DNA of 64,000 nt, from the NCBI GenBank assembly GCA_905221605.1, contig CAJNDS010002077.1, positions 623,501 through 687,500 of the forward strand. Direction: 5' to 3'. The stretch comes from Symbiodinium natans (lineage: Eukaryota; Sar; Dinophyceae; Suessiales; Symbiodiniaceae). The translations under genes and the position numbers were made by a program. The first letter of the stretch is position 1, and each line of letters starts with the position of its first letter. Below the pieces are notes generated by a model, which saw only the letters and a list, made by a program, of their open reading frames with translations, searched no databases and was not told the origin of the DNA. This document shows positions 11,861-24,200 of the stretch, piece after piece.

Positions 11861-12454
11861 TCAGAACCCGGGACATCGTTCTTCGAAGGCTGCTCTGAGC
11901 ATATTGAGCAATTGTAATCCAAGAGACTGCAGCCGCTCTCGCAAAAGCTCACGCTCCTCCGAGTCGATAACCTGAACATGGGGAACATGGGGGAACATGG
12001 GGGGAACCGGAAAAGGGTCCCAAAGTCTGATGGAGTCCGCCTCAGCATCCCACGGTTGTGGCTTCGGAGCAGGAACCTCATACCATCTCATGTCCACCAA
12101 GACATACTCCAATGCACTCAAAATCTTTGAGCCTTCGACCGTCCACCAGATCAGTACCTGAGCTGCGCGACTCGCTTTTATTCTCCCATCCAATCCTCCC
12201 AGCAATCTGCATGTCTGATTGCCTTCAAGCTGCGTCCATGCGATGTTTGCTGTGGCGGGATTCAGTGTGCCTTGACCCCTGCAACTTTTTGAAATGCTTC
12301 TAGGGCAATTTTCAAACATATGCGGCAGAGGTTTCCTAAAGAGAGAATACCTCTGTTTGCATGGGCCAAAATGATATCTGCGGACAGCATCCAACATCCA
12401 CACTCTGCAATATCCATCGTCAACTGCACAGGCGACGCTTAGCCCCTTAAACAC
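11861..12454 (-). CDS. Open frame, unidentified (possible exon)
   Basis: A 197-codon minus-strand frame is open here, and its last third is compositionally protein-like (YVLVDMRWYEVPAPKPQPWD, then an acidic/basic helix around EERELLRERLQ). I recognise no family. The first half looks like random translation, so a real exon may cover only about 11870-12130. The length is not conclusive in GC-balanced DNA. Confidence 0.25.
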   Translation of the reverse strand: MFKGLSVACAVDDGYCRVWMLDAVRRYHFGPCKQRYSLFRKPLPHMFENCPRSISKSCRGQGTLNPATANIAWTQLEGNQTCRLLGGLDGRIKASRAAQVLIWWTVEGSKILSALEYVLVDMRWYEVPAPKPQPWDAEADSIRLWDPFPVPPMFPHVPHVQVIDSEERELLRERLQSLGLQLLNMLRAAFEERCPGF

Positions 12455-12895
12455 CCGAATGCGAACTACCCACCCCCCTCAACCAGAGAAAGCATAGCGA
12501 AGCATCCAACACCTAGCTGCGAGTAAATCCATTCCAAAGCATCTTTTGCCGGTCTCAACAATCTGCTCCCGTCGAGACCAGTGCATCCTACTTCCCTGCG
12601 GGACGGTTCCGAACAAGGACATCGGCTGGGACATTCGACTGTACAAAGCCCTCCAATTATCTTTCTAGACTCTCGAGTGGAGCATCGTGCTCCGGGGGGG
12701 CGGAGTTCGTCGTGTACATCTGACCCAACTCTCCCGGTTGCCTGTGATTCAGGCTGAGCTGAGGTCCGGATGTCGAGGTGCCCTCAGTCGAAGACAAAGC
12801 TCCGACCTCACTTGTCCTTCTTCCTCTCAACCTGCGACGAAGACTTGTGGGGAAACTTGGATTTGAGTATGTTCTGCCATGTTCTGCAAGATTGC

Positions 12896-12930
12896 ATGCA
12901 CACACACACACACAGAGACACACAGACAGA
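12896..12930. repeat. (CA)n-type short microsatellite
   Basis: CACACACACACACA followed by GAGACACACAGACAGACACA. It is a simple repeat. Confidence 0.8.
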
Positions 12931-12934
12931 CACA

Positions 12935-14935
12935 TCGTTGCAGCTGGCAGTATTTCAGAAGCATTTCCAGCACTCGCAGCGAAAGGCACTGGCGATGTCT
13001 ATGTACATGGGGTGAGAGGTCTTCAGATACTCGATGAAAAGACCTGGCTACCACCTTTGCAACCTTTGCATGGAATCCAGGGCTTCTTGCCCGCAAGTTC
13101 CCAGGACAAAGGACAAGGGAGTGCAGGCATGGCGGCTGAGGGAGCCTTCCGCCAGAGTAGACATGCGAGAGCTCAAACATGTAGCTGGCGAATGCAACAT
13201 GCGCATGATGATGTGCAAACAATCCCGGTCAAAGAACGCATCTCGGTGATGTAAGCACCTGGCATCACAAACTACCGCTTGCGCTTGCACTTTTTAGAAA
13301 ACGACTTGGACAAGGCAAGCCTGGGACTGAAATGCAGGCTCAATCAGGAATGTCGTCGTACTGGGGAACTCGTCGGAAGTTGCCTGCCAGTACTCGGCCC
13401 AAGTCTCCATATATGTCTGCATGTACACGCCTCACAGACAGATGAAACCAGGCACACTGTGCGGCCCTTGCCTCCACTTCTAACGTACGCCTGACCTCGG
13501 CAACGGGATAACACGTACCATGGCATCATGACGCAAGGTATCTGAAGCATGAGCCGTCATGGTCGTAGTGTAACAAGCCCAAAGAAGACCTATCAAGCCA
13601 AAGCTGCTCAGCGTGTGAAGGACCAAGGCCGGATAGCTGTAGCCATGGAGAGACATGGGTGCCTGCTGCGGGATGCCAAGAAGGCTGCGCTGCAGAGCAA
13701 CCAGAGCCTCCCAGTCACACAACCCCAGCGGGAATGGCAATTGAGGGATCAGGGGTTTGAGGGGGTGCATGGAGGGATTGCGCTGGACGCACTCAGGACG
13801 TGGTGAAATTGTAACATAGACATAGTGCAACATGGGTGCTTGGCAGATTCGTGCCTTAAGGCAGCTCAGGCTCCGGCGGCCAGCAGCCAAGGAAGTTCAC
13901 CGTGAACCGCGCCAAGCTGCGGTGCACCAACCCACCCCGCCTCCAAGCCTTGGACCCACACACGGATCCAGGCGCAGGGCCCGTGGCCAGAACACCGAGG
14001 ACCCTCTACAGTCTGCCACTCTCTGCCTTTGCAGCTCTTTGCAGCTCTCAGACCCAGGCTCGACTTTCACGCAGAAGTTGCCACCTAAAGCCGAGTCAGG
14101 TCCCAATGTGGCTCAAACTGGGAACGACAGTGTCTGGCGTTGACTTCGGCGGAGGGGTCGACGCACGCGACTTTTGCCTTGAAAAGTGAAAGAAGCAGGT
14201 TGCATTGTGGTTGTACGGAGTTCTGATGAGTCATGCCAGGTCACGTGTAGTATGGCCCCGAAGCACCCGGGAAACCATGCCTGCAACTGTTGAGTGCTTT
14301 CTTCGACCTCACTAGTTGCAATGGGCTGCCAGCACCTGGCGTGGAAGTTGTCGAAAGGACCTTCAGTTGTTGGCCTGGCCTCAGTGAAAGTGAAAGAGAA
14401 AGAAAGTGGACAGAAGCAGACTGCTGACGCACTTGCTGTCTTTGGTTCCGTCCACCCACTTGAGTCACCGGATAGTGCCTGCTATCAGCACTCATTCGAT
14501 TGGTGATGTCACTATATGTCACTGCAGCTTTATGCCAATCCACCTTGTATGCAGCCTGCAGCTGCTGAAATGCCAAGTGTGAATCCGGTGACTGACCTGC
14601 GGTGAACATGTGCAAACATGTGTCAGCACGAGCCCAGAATCCACGAGGTGCTGGCTTGTGTCGGGGTGCAACTGCTTAGCCTTCGGCAGTGGAGTATCTC
14701 CGACAGCTGTGGACTCTGGGGGCCCATCATGCATCATGGTCCTTCTGCAAGTAGGCTTTTCGGATGTCTGCTTGGCATGCTCCACGAGGAACACCTAGAC
14801 CCAAATCATTTGGACGCATCAGCAAAGCCTTCCAAGAAATGCGTATGGATCACAAACAGAAGGACACCCCATGCATCGCACAGCGTCGCTGCTCCCCATC
14901 CCCCTGAACCCAAAGCCCTCACGAAAGCCCTGTAC
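12935..14935. other. No confident gene
   Basis: Several frames of 60-140 codons occur on both strands with no family signature. One minus-strand frame near 13560-13700 contains a hydrophobic segment (SSFGLIGLLWACY) that could be a membrane-helix exon. 14385-14405 holds an AGTGAAAGTGAAAGAGAAAG run. Confidence 0.3.
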
Positions 14936-14936
14936 C

Positions 14937-15268
14937 TTGTAACCTGCAACCCTGAACAACAAACCCTTAAAACCCTTAAACGACACAACCCACGAAGCCC
15001 TAACCCGAAAACCTTCAATCCAAAAACCGTAAACCAACCTCGGGCGGGGGCGGGAGTGGGTGGGGGGGTGGGGGTGGTGGTCAGGGGGGTGAGCCTAGGC
15101 CGTAAAACCCTTACACCCTAAACCTCCAACCCCAAACAACCCTGTAAGACCCTCAAAAACCACAAAACCTTGAGAAACCTAAACCCTAAACCTGAAAAAT
15201 CCTAAAACCTCAAAAACCTCAAAAACCTCAACCCCTAAACCCTAAACCCCTAAACCTGAAACCCTAGA
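14937..15268. repeat. Second degenerate CCCTAAA-type region
   Basis: AACCCTTAAAACCCTTAAAC, CCCTAAACCTCCAACCCC, AACCCTAAACCTGAAAAATCC and AACCCCTAAACCCTAAACCCCTAAACC follow one another, with a G-rich patch (GGGGGTGGGGGTGGTGG) at about 15059-15090. This is a decayed interstitial telomere-like tract on the same strand as that at 1-1050. Confidence 0.75.
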
Positions 15269-15333
15269 TTTGAACCGCCCACCCCACGCACCAAAGGAGG
15301 AACTTGTGGGACGGGGGGTGGCAGCGACACAGC

Positions 15334-15405
15334 ACCGTATTATACACATATATCTATATATATATACATATACATATACATATCCATATACACATATACA
15401 CTCAC
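15334..15405. repeat. AT-rich TATACA/TATATA microsatellite
   Basis: Alternating ACATAT, TATATA and CATATA units. It is simple-sequence DNA. Confidence 0.85.
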
Positions 15406-15806
15406 CAAAGCTCACACAGAACTCTCCTGATGCACCCTCATACATGGAAGCATCACCAAGGCGATGGCCGAGGATTTGATGTGGGTCAGAGCTGGTGGGC
15501 GCCGTGAAGCCAACCTCAAAGCGCTTCAAGGAGCATCAGCTCAGCGTACCACAGAGGCACCAAGGTGCCTAAGACCACCGGCCCACGTCAGGCCAGCGGC
15601 CTCGGCCATGCACGTTCAGTGCACCTCTCGCTGCCAGAACTGCCCCTCGTAGAAAGCCGTGGGAATTCTGAGACTCAGGCGAGACGAAATGGTGAAGTGC
15701 TAAGCTCCACATGACACGACTATCGCGGCCGATTCGCTACAGCTGTAGCCGTCAGCTCAAATCTTGAAGTTTGACAGTGCTGCCATCAAGACTCAAGACT
15801 CAAGAC
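15406..15806. other. No gene seen; 3' flank of the SPC25 gene
   Basis: Only short frames are present. 15787-15811 contains AAGACTCAAGACTCAAGACTCAAG, a tandem repeat of AAGACTC just past the SPC25 stop. Confidence 0.4.
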
Positions 15807-17338
15807 TCAAGAAGCTTCATGACACGGAGCGGCGCAAGATGCCTCTTTGCCATCATGCTCTTTTTCAAAGCGCTTGACCTCAGCATGCGTCGAGACATAA
15901 AAGCACATTGAACACAAGATGACCCCTCTCTGGAGCAGACAACAGCAACAGCAGCAGCTGGAGCGGAACAAACGGAACAGAACCACTAAACCTACTGGAA
16001 TCCGAAGAACAGCAAGCTCGCCTTGCGAAACAGTGCAACAATGCACGAATGCTAGTGCTGCTAGTGTGTGCAAGCAGCACTCCAAAGAAGGCGGTAGAGA
16101 AGGAAGCCTGTTCCGGGAGCCGAACGAGCTTCATAAAGGCTGCCAGAATCTCCTCTTGTCCCAAGTAGCCGTCGCTGTCGAAGTATTCTCCGACCGAAGT
16201 CTGCGCGCAGAGTCTAAAACCACAGCGCAGTTGCCGGTGCATACGTGGCGGCGAGTCCAAAAGAACACGAGAATGACCCCGGAGTGCACTACGTTCCGTG
16301 TAACCAGAATCAGTGGCCTTGTGAGAGATGGGCGTGTCTTTCTTCCTCACACCACCAAGCGATTCATCCAACTCACGTCGAGAACAGTTCTGTAAGAGAA
16401 TGCATCCCTGCATCCAAGCAACAAGCCAACGTGATTCCTGCAGAGGCATACAAGGATTCAGCAATTGAGAGCCTTGCCAAGTCCTCCAGATCTCCCTCCA
16501 AACATTTACATGTGCCTCTCCGATTGAATGTTCTACGGTCAGCAGCTATGCAGCCCCGTCTGACACCATACCACCCGACACCCCGCAGTCAAAAGGCTCC
16601 ACTTCAGCCTGCCCCGAACCGGCCAAAACATTCAATCTTCAGGGTCTTACAGCTTAAGGTTGAAAGTTTTGGGGCTTATGGTTTTAAAATGGTTTTAAGC
16701 TATGCTGCAGGGTTCCGAATTTAGGGCCTGGGCCTCAAACCAATTGTCATCTCATGCGAGAAGGGCTGCATGGTCACATCGACAAAGACGGTTTGCCCAC
16801 TGACCTCTGTGGGATTTTCTAGGCAAAGCACATCGATCTCAGAGAAGATCACGCGAACAACAATATGTATCCCCATCTGAGTAGTCGGCTTTGATGCAAA
16901 TAACTGAGGTCTTGATGACCTGAAGCAGGGCCCAACTTCGGGGTTCATTACTGCATTATCCCTGCATTCTATGAGGCGCCGGCAAGCATGTCAATCAGGG
17001 TCACCAGGCCAGTGAAGAAAAAGTAGCCAGCAACACAAACACCGATCATGAAGCGGTCCTCCAAAACAGGCTCTGCATGGGCTGGTGGTTGAAAACCGAT
17101 GCGCTCTTCGCGAACACAAGCAGTCCTTTGGAAATTTCAGAACAAACTGCGCGTAGCACCCGAAGGAGCAGCAAGCAATGCACAGCATTATCCGGATGTT
17201 CGTCCAAAAATGGTCCTGCACGGGGGAAACTTGCACAAAATGCGCGAAATACGGAATCTGCCAAACTTGGAGTTCTATGCGAGAGAAAACCGACGCCTCT
17301 TGGAACCCCATGCGTGGAAGCCTCAGCAAGCGCTTGAA
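15807..17338 (-). CDS. SPCS2: Signal peptidase complex subunit 2 (SPC25/SPCS2), eight short exons, N-terminus incomplete
   Basis: SPC25 is an ER-membrane accessory subunit of the signal peptidase complex. I place minus-strand exons at 17297-17338, 17126-17215, 16984-17058, 16890-16919, 16728-16804, 16473-16491, 16126-16200 and 15807-15878. They total 480 nt in one frame ending in a stop. Family hallmarks occur in order: MGFQE then DHFWTNIRI, a first hydrophobic helix (IMLCIACCSFGCYAQFVL) followed by KFPKD, a second helix (GVCVAGYFFFTGLVTLI), the beta-rich core VFVDVTMQPFSHEMTIGL, and the C-terminal signature SVGEYFDSDGYL with the basic/acidic tail VKRFEKEHDGK. Introns include GC donors at 17296, 16983, 16889, 16727 and 16472, a GA donor at 17125 and a GT donor at 16125. 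The 19-nt exon at 16473-16491 is the least certain. Usual family length is about 190-226 residues, so some 30-60 N-terminal residues lie upstream of 17338. Confidence 0.87.
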
Positions 17339-19146
17339 CTATCCCTCAATAAACCGATAAGCATTCAGAGAAGAAAGGACGCTGAACAACCAGCAGCAAC
17401 GGCAGCAAGAGCAGTAGCACAGCACTTGTAAAGAATCGCTCACTTGACTATCCTACGCAGAACATAAGAAAAAAACAAGCCCTGGACCCCTGATAGCGTC
17501 CAGCATGCGCGCACTATTGCTTGTGAGGCTCTATGACCAGGGCCGCTGCCTTTCGTGTGCCCATCTAGTGCTGCTTCACATCAGGTCACACCCGGAAAAG
17601 GGGCTGGCGCACTCCCAGCTCAGAGATACTTGGCCGGTGGCGGCGGCGGGGGCACGAAGCTTGTCATTCAGTTAGCTGGGAGAGTGAAAAAAATTTTTAC
17701 ATGCTCAGTCAATATCAAAATGCCAGTGGTAAGAAATAGTTTGTTGCTGTGTCACCAGGAAAACATCCCAAAATCTTCGGCGTTTGCCGGCTCGCATGTG
17801 TGCAAACAAAGATGCCAACCTGCACACGCACTGACTTACACAAAAAAAGCGAGCAAGCACACAAGCAGACCGAAAGACAAGATAAGACAAGCAGTCAAAC
17901 AGCAATACAGCAGAACATACATACTTAGTTGGCAAAGTCACGCTTGGTGTGGAGCCTGCGCAACCTTTCAGAATCTGTCATAACCTCTCAAACCACCTCA
18001 GTTCGGCGCGCATCATTGAAGAACTCATTAGCAGCCTGTCTCCAAACACCCGTCACTACATTAGGGCCAGGTGCTTGGCAGGTTTTGGGCAGCACGCCTT
18101 GAGCAAGTCAGTCTTGGAGTAGAGGCTTCCTGCCTGGCGTCCACACGCAGCACCCTCCTTGCTTTCATCAGTGCCGGGCAGAGAGCACCTTCTTATCATC
18201 GATATCCGGAAGCCTTGAAGCATGATTGACAAAGGCGAACATCTTGGGACTACGCACGGAGGTCCAGGTTCCCAGCTCCACACCTGCCATCACATGGAGC
18301 CTGGACGATAAGGAGCGGGTAACCAAGCAGAACTCATTGCACTTCATTGCCATGCCCGACCTGGCCTGTAATGCCGGCACGTTCCATGATAGGCAGCTCT
18401 ACAGTTATCTTGGGCCAACCGCGTTGGGCGATGCATCTGCAGAGGCTAGGGTCCGAGTGGCATTCATGGGGTGCCTGTTCATTGAAAGAGCTGTAAGTTT
18501 CCCCGAATCCTGGTGCCAATTCACCCGGGGGGAGAGGGTCTTTCTGTTCCTCGCACCGAACACTTGAGGTTGGATAGAAACAGGAGCCCAATGTTGGATC
18601 CATGAGCACAAGCCGAACCCCACAACCTCTCGCAACGAATGCGAGTGAAGCTCGCATGGACTTCATGTTCGATGGACCTCTTAGATGTAGATATTTTTGC
18701 ACGGTCTTCGTTTGCCCTTTCTCTGAACTCGAAGGACCCATATCAGGTATCGACTTCGTGTCGCGTGTCTTCAAAGACTTGCATGAAGCAGAACAATGAG
18801 GGCTCGTCTAGCTTTTTAAGTTAAGAGAACAACACGGGAAGGCATGCACCTTGAGGCCGACAACTCTTGATGCAGAGACTCCGTCGCGCAAACCCTAGTC
18901 GCCCAAAAAACTGTAACTCAAGTTTGAAAAACCGGGGGGCCTAGCGTCACATGTGGCCTGTTCCCGGCACCCCCGCCCCTTAGGCCAAAAGAAGCGCGCT
19001 GTCAGTATTGGGAAGTGAACTCTGCAAAAGCGGCAGTGCGAAGCCCCCCTTGATAGCCCAGCAAATCATTCTTCGGCATTGCTTTGGCCGGTCCAAGATC
19101 CGCTTCACACTTTCAGTAACTGATGTAGCATGTGGTGCTCCCAGGC
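17339..19146. other. No confident gene; should hold the 5' end of SPC25
   Basis: The first placed SPC25 exon starts after an AG at 17339-17340, so earlier exons are expected. I could not recognise them. At 18170-18330 a minus-strand frame (VELGTWTSVRSPKMFAFVN) looks protein-like but matches nothing I know. There are no repeats. Confidence 0.35.
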
Positions 19147-20617
19147 TCAAGATTCAAGCAGCGATGCCTGATAAAGCAGTTCGACCATGCTTTGCGGAAG
19201 AGCTTTCCCGTGCCAAATACGCACGTAAGCAATCGTCCCATCCTCGACTGTGCAGAGCTTGTGACGAAGCGTATTTTGGGACTTGGCAAAGGCAGCGCTG
19301 AGAAGCAAAACGAGTGCATTCGATCGTCGCTCTAGTCGATCATCGAAGCGACGTCCACGAAACGTTGAATCGTGAACCCCAGATTCCACTCGAACAGACT
19401 GCAGCCACGTGTCCAGAAAGTTTCCCGGCGTGACGGAGCGCCCCAGGAAAGCACTGCGAAGCAGTCCCTTTGCAGACGATCCTGGTCAAGGCCATAACTG
19501 TTCTGAGAGCTTCTGCCGTAACAGGATGAGTTGTGGCCACAGAGCTGCTCTCTTGTTTCCAGAATCACCTTGCCACTGAACTGCAGCTCGCATATCTCTG
19601 CTCTGAGTCTACCGAACCACTAGCAGTTCACAAGTAGGTCACGGTTCAACCGAAGCCGCGGTCCTTCTGAGATATTGCCGACAACACATCCGTTGATGTA
19701 CAGGGCAGTGGAGCCAGCTTCAGACGTTGCGACAATGTGATACCACTCTCCCAGTGAAATTGGCTGGTCCGCGATGACTCTGGAGAACTTCAGGGGGCTT
19801 TCGCGCACCTGGGCACGAGACAACAGTTACTACAAGCAAAATGCGAGTAACTTCAAGCAACCGCGGCACCGATCTGGGTGAGCGAAGTCGGGGTGGTTCG
19901 TTCTTCCGATATACGTGTTTTGGTGAGTTTTCTGGATTAGAAGAGACTTCAAAAAGTTTCACAACAACCGTCGTAACAACCGTGCCAACCACGTGTTCGC
20001 GGCTGGTGCCCATCGGAATCACAGGGGTTGTGGATGATGCTGACATTGCCCCTACTCAGTCTCACTCACTCACTCACTAACTCACTCACTCACTCACGGC
20101 ACTCCGACACGTTGCCCCTGCACGCACGTGCACGTGCCTGGATTCCAAGTTCCCCACCCCGCCACCCACCGCGCGAACCCCGACCTACACTGCGGCTCTC
20201 AGAAAAAAAGCGGCCCCGTTGGCATATAATTGCAAAACATTACCTTTCACATATTGCCTTCTGCGGTACGGCAATGTACAGCAAGGTACGGCAAGGTACC
20301 CAAGCAAATCACCCAGCTGCCTCTTGCAAAGTAAGTGCAGGAAAGATACTACAAACATCGTGTAGCTCATGAGGACAAAGAGATCATTTATCCGTCCGTC
20401 TGCAAGTTGTGTACCCAGTGCAAGGACAGCTGCCTGGTGGGCATACCTTGACAGACTCAGCCATCTTGCAAAACACCTTTAGCAGAGGACACCCTCCAAA
20501 GCAGCATCCTTATGCCGCGGTGCGAATTGTAACATACTCGGACCTCAAACGTGACCGGCCCGTCCCATTCCCACGGGTCGATCTCAACGTAAGCTTCTCG
20601 GCCGTCAAAAGAAACGC
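19147..20617 (-). CDS. LamG/concanavalin A-like lectin domain protein, fragmentary exons
   Basis: Three minus-strand exons together span a LamG_3-type jelly roll. Exon 20544-20617 reads VSFDGREAYVEIDPWEW then DGPVTFE, the usual first strands. Exon 19632-19808 reads ISLGEWYHIVATSEAG then TALYINGCVVGN, the canonical GEWYHIVAT...LYING core. Exon 19147-19247 reads VEDGTIAYVRIWHGKALP, the last strand, followed by a stop. A possible linking exon near 19500-19530 contains YGRSSQNSYG, where the family usually has GRSNW. The exon between 20544 and 19808 is not found. Such domains bind carbohydrate or protein outside the cell. Whether this copy is intact cannot be decided by eye. Confidence 0.7.
20060..20097. 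repeat. (CTCA)n microsatellite inside the lectin gene
   Basis: About nine CTCA units with one CTAA interruption. It lies in a probable intron of the lectin gene. Confidence 0.9.
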
Positions 20618-23080
20618 CTGACTGGCTGCATGTCCTTGGATTCGGGAAAACATGAGTTTCAGAAACAACAGCAACTTGGGACTTGTGATGACTCGTGTTG
20701 ACTTGTGCTTTCGAATTCCTCGCACTCCTCTGAACCCAACCGATAATGGTCGATCCTCTCTTGTATAGCTTTGTCTCGCGCCGCCTCGGAGATGTGCAAC
20801 AGGAGCACCGTAGGCATCACAGATGTCTGCGGAAGCACCGCGAAAGTCCCAAAAATGGTCAGGACGCAGAATGCCTGCTCAGCGAAACCATGGGACTCTG
20901 GAGTTACCTCGTGCGCAGTTTTTTATCACTTGCGGTGCTGGTCAGGTGTCTGCACGTGGTAAGGCAGAGTGCCTGAGATCAGCATCACCAGATGGACAGA
21001 AGAGCCAGCCCGAAACCCGTACGACAGCACCTCCACAAAGAACTGCATTGCTTGCAATGATTGTACTGATTCATCAAGCATTACTGCAGTGTCACTAAGG
21101 ACCATGTTCCAGCGGCAAAGGCTCGAAAATTTGCTGATCGAGATGCTCATTCATCGACTCATGGCATGCTCTTGCCTATTTTTCGTGAACAGAGGCAGAC
21201 ATCACAAATGACGCTGTGAAATACAACAACGGAAGACGAACAGAAAGCGCATCTGAAGAATGCGCTCTCAGTAATGTGAACCAAACCAACAAAGACAAGG
21301 CAATCCTGTTGCTCCGTACTTCTCCGCTGAACAAACAAAAAGCCTGAGTGCATGAGGGTACGAAAGCGAATCTTGCATAGATCCTGCATCTTCATGACGA
21401 GCTTGTTCAAAGTATGCTTCCTTTCTAGAACACAATCTGACCAGAATTGATGAAAACAACTGCAAGCCGCAAGTTGGACTAAGTAGCACTCTGCACAACT
21501 TCGAATTCGGGCTAGCAGCATTCTCCTGCCTGGGAACTATCCTTGGGCAGAGCTACATCCTTTGTCAGCATCATGAGTCCTGCAAACATCAGGATTTCAT
21601 GATGTCGAACAACAGAAAGCGCATGTGCTGTCTTGGATCAATCAGATCGTCTTGGATCAATCAGATCTGCACACTGCTGAGGAAGCTGAATGGGATACTC
21701 CAGAATCCAAACGCATCTGTCCAAGCTTGTCAATCGGCACATCGCTGGCTGCGGCCACTTGATGGTACAGCTCAGTCGTGCTCCTGAGATACATCAGCAA
21801 TCTCACCACGAGTCAAGTGAGTCGACGCGTTCATAGAGCCAAGGCACTGGCTAACATCGCAGTCAAATTCGAGAACGGCTGTGCCAGCAGTGCTCGTGAT
21901 GAGAACGTGGCAGCTGCCCCTGCACACAAAAGTCCGGGGATTTTCTCTGCTTCTAGAACTAGAGCATGCTACATTGGACGAATCGGAAAAAGCGTCGTTC
22001 CTGAAAGGTGCTGCCAGGCTTTCCAAACTGCCGAGAAGGTCTGGGCCCGGCGCTTTGGCCTCTCCACACTCGTCCGCACCACAAGGCAAGGCTGCAGCAC
22101 TCTTAGCTCAGTTGAACAGCTGCCCTTGGATATGGGCACTTGGGCGTTTGCCTGGCCAGTACATCTTGCACAACGCAGTGCTTCCACGGCTTCGTCGAAC
22201 CGACGCCATGCATCCTGCACTCGAGGCTTGCTTGCACACAGTGACCGAAGGTTTGTGCAGATGCACTGACACCCGTAGCCAACTGTTACGTGTGACTATG
22301 AACAAGGCCTGCGAGTCTTCGTCACATTCAGCATCTTCGCTGTCCATGGCAGCTGCTTGCGAATGTATTTCTATTGCCACACTTTGAACTTGCCTCGGGC
22401 TGGAATCCGAACATCCTATGCCTCACACCGAGCATGCTCGCTTGGCTGACTACAACAAGCTCGTCTAAGCTCCCACGAAGCTGCGGCAGAGCAAGCAATG
22501 TTCGAACTGGACGCGGAAAAAGCTCTAAGTGCGGCTGCCACGACGAAAGCACGAATGGCATCTTTAAAGCTGGAGCACCAAGTCGTCGAAGTTGGTGGCT
22601 GTCTTTGGCCAGAAGCCCCGGCTACGATGCCCCTTTTTCGCACGCCTCCGTTCGGGCGTGAACTTGGAGCCTCTTCCAACCTCTTCCACGCTGTTCAATC
22701 GCGAACATCTGGAAATGGCAGCAGTGAGCAGCTGCCCAAGGCTAATCATGCTAACCCCACCGGCCAGTCATCCCGGCACGTTCACTATGGGAAAGCTCCT
22801 GGAGCCTGGCACACACGCGGACATTGCAACAACCGACAGCCACGAGAAAGTCCACGGAAACCATCGTGTTGAGTAGTGTAAGGACGGTCTGCAAGGACGT
22901 GGGGGCTTTAAGCATAAAGGCTTCTCACGCTGTTGGGCTCATAATGGCTCATACATCGGCCAACGCTTGAACAGCTTGGACTGCACGCAAGGCGAAGGCA
23001 CGAAACGCGGCACACGAAGTTGTCTGTTGTGCCAGGAAAAGGGTCACCACTACCGTTTTTTGTTGCGGCATTGGGGGGGG
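20618..23080. other. No confident gene; scattered exon-like frames on both strands
   Basis: Minus-strand frames near 20960-21060 (QFFVEVLSYGFRAG) and 22460-22580 (an Ala/Ser-rich helix) could be exons of an upstream part of the lectin gene or of another gene. None carries a diagnostic motif. 21629-21668 repeats CTTGGATCAATCAGATC twice. Confidence 0.3.
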
Positions 23081-23082
23081 AA

Positions 23083-23900
23083 CGTTTCGTGTGTTCGTTT
23101 GTTCGTCTGCTTGATTCGTTTGTTCTTTGCTCCTCTTGTGAGCCAGCAGACATCATGCCAACTCATGCTTGCTCACGTCTTGGTGTGCCTGTGTTGAAAC
23201 AGAATTGCCGTAGTGGAAATACTTGTGTGTTGAGCTCGTAGACCTTCTTTGGGTCCAACTGGGAACTTGGGTCGCAGCGGATGCAATTTCGCCTACCTTG
23301 TACTTATTATTGCCACGTAATTGTGCTACACGTGCCAGTGGCGCTGACACGGGGGATTTCAGAACCTACCTAAGAACTTGCCAAGGCTAGTTGAGCATGT
23401 AGACGAACATCTACTTGAGGAAGAGCCGAGAAGATCACTGAAAAGCGATGGACGTAGATAGTGCCAACCGCCTGGCCGAGAAAAGCTTGAGAGTTACATG
23501 ACGGCAGGTTAGAGGACTAATCACCTGCTCAGTCGAACATGCATTGCCGGCTCACTGCAGCACAGACTATGCCAAGCATCCAAAGTCAATATCTTGGTTC
23601 GTTAATTTGTTGGTTTGCTCGTTTGCACGTTTTTGTGCGTTTGTTTCTTCGCTTCCTTCGTTTCTGTGGCTCGTCTTCCTTTGTTCGTGTTTTCATGACT
23701 TCGTATACTGAGGCAGGTCGAAAATTCGTCACGCCTCACATACGTAAGATCGCGACCCGGAAAGCCACTCTTCCTCCTTTGACTCCTCCACAACGTCCAT
23801 GAAGTATAAGGCGGGTGCAATCGGGCGCTTTTTTGTTGACGTGGTTGTTTCTTTGTGTGTTGTTTCTTCGTCTGCTCGTTTGCTCCTTTGTTCGATTGTC
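23083..23900. repeat. Three blocks of degenerate GTTTGTTCGT-type pyrimidine-rich repeat
   Basis: Blocks at about 23088-23135, 23596-23700 and 23836-23905 are built from imperfect TTTGTT/GTTCGT/TGCTCG words on the plus strand. They look like related decayed minisatellite patches separated by unique DNA. Confidence 0.55.
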
Positions 23901-23924
23901 CCTTGTCTTTTGTTTAAATTCCCC

Positions 23925-24200
23925 TCCCCCCCCTCACCCCCCGCCCCACCCCCCACCTCCCCCCAACCACATGCTGCATGCTCTGGGCCGGCCCGGCTGC
24001 CGAGGCAGCGCGCGCAAGCGTTTACAATTACTTGTGCTTTTCTTAAGCTATGTTTGCCATGTTTGTCCGCTTTGTTGGCTGTATTGTAAGGCTGTTTTGC
24101 GGGCGTCACGAGGGCAACTCTCGTGACGAACTTGGTTTGTAGCATCCCCTTGTACTTCGTGGCCTCAGGTTCTTGTTGGGGTGGGGGGGGGGGGGGGGCA
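23925..24200. repeat. Poly-C tract (23925-23967) and poly-G tract (24179-24199)
   Basis: The C-rich run (CCCTCCCCCCCCTCACCCCCC) and a G18-type run lie about 215 bp apart in opposite orientation, so they could pair as a long-range inverted repeat. The region between has no gene signal. Confidence 0.7.
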
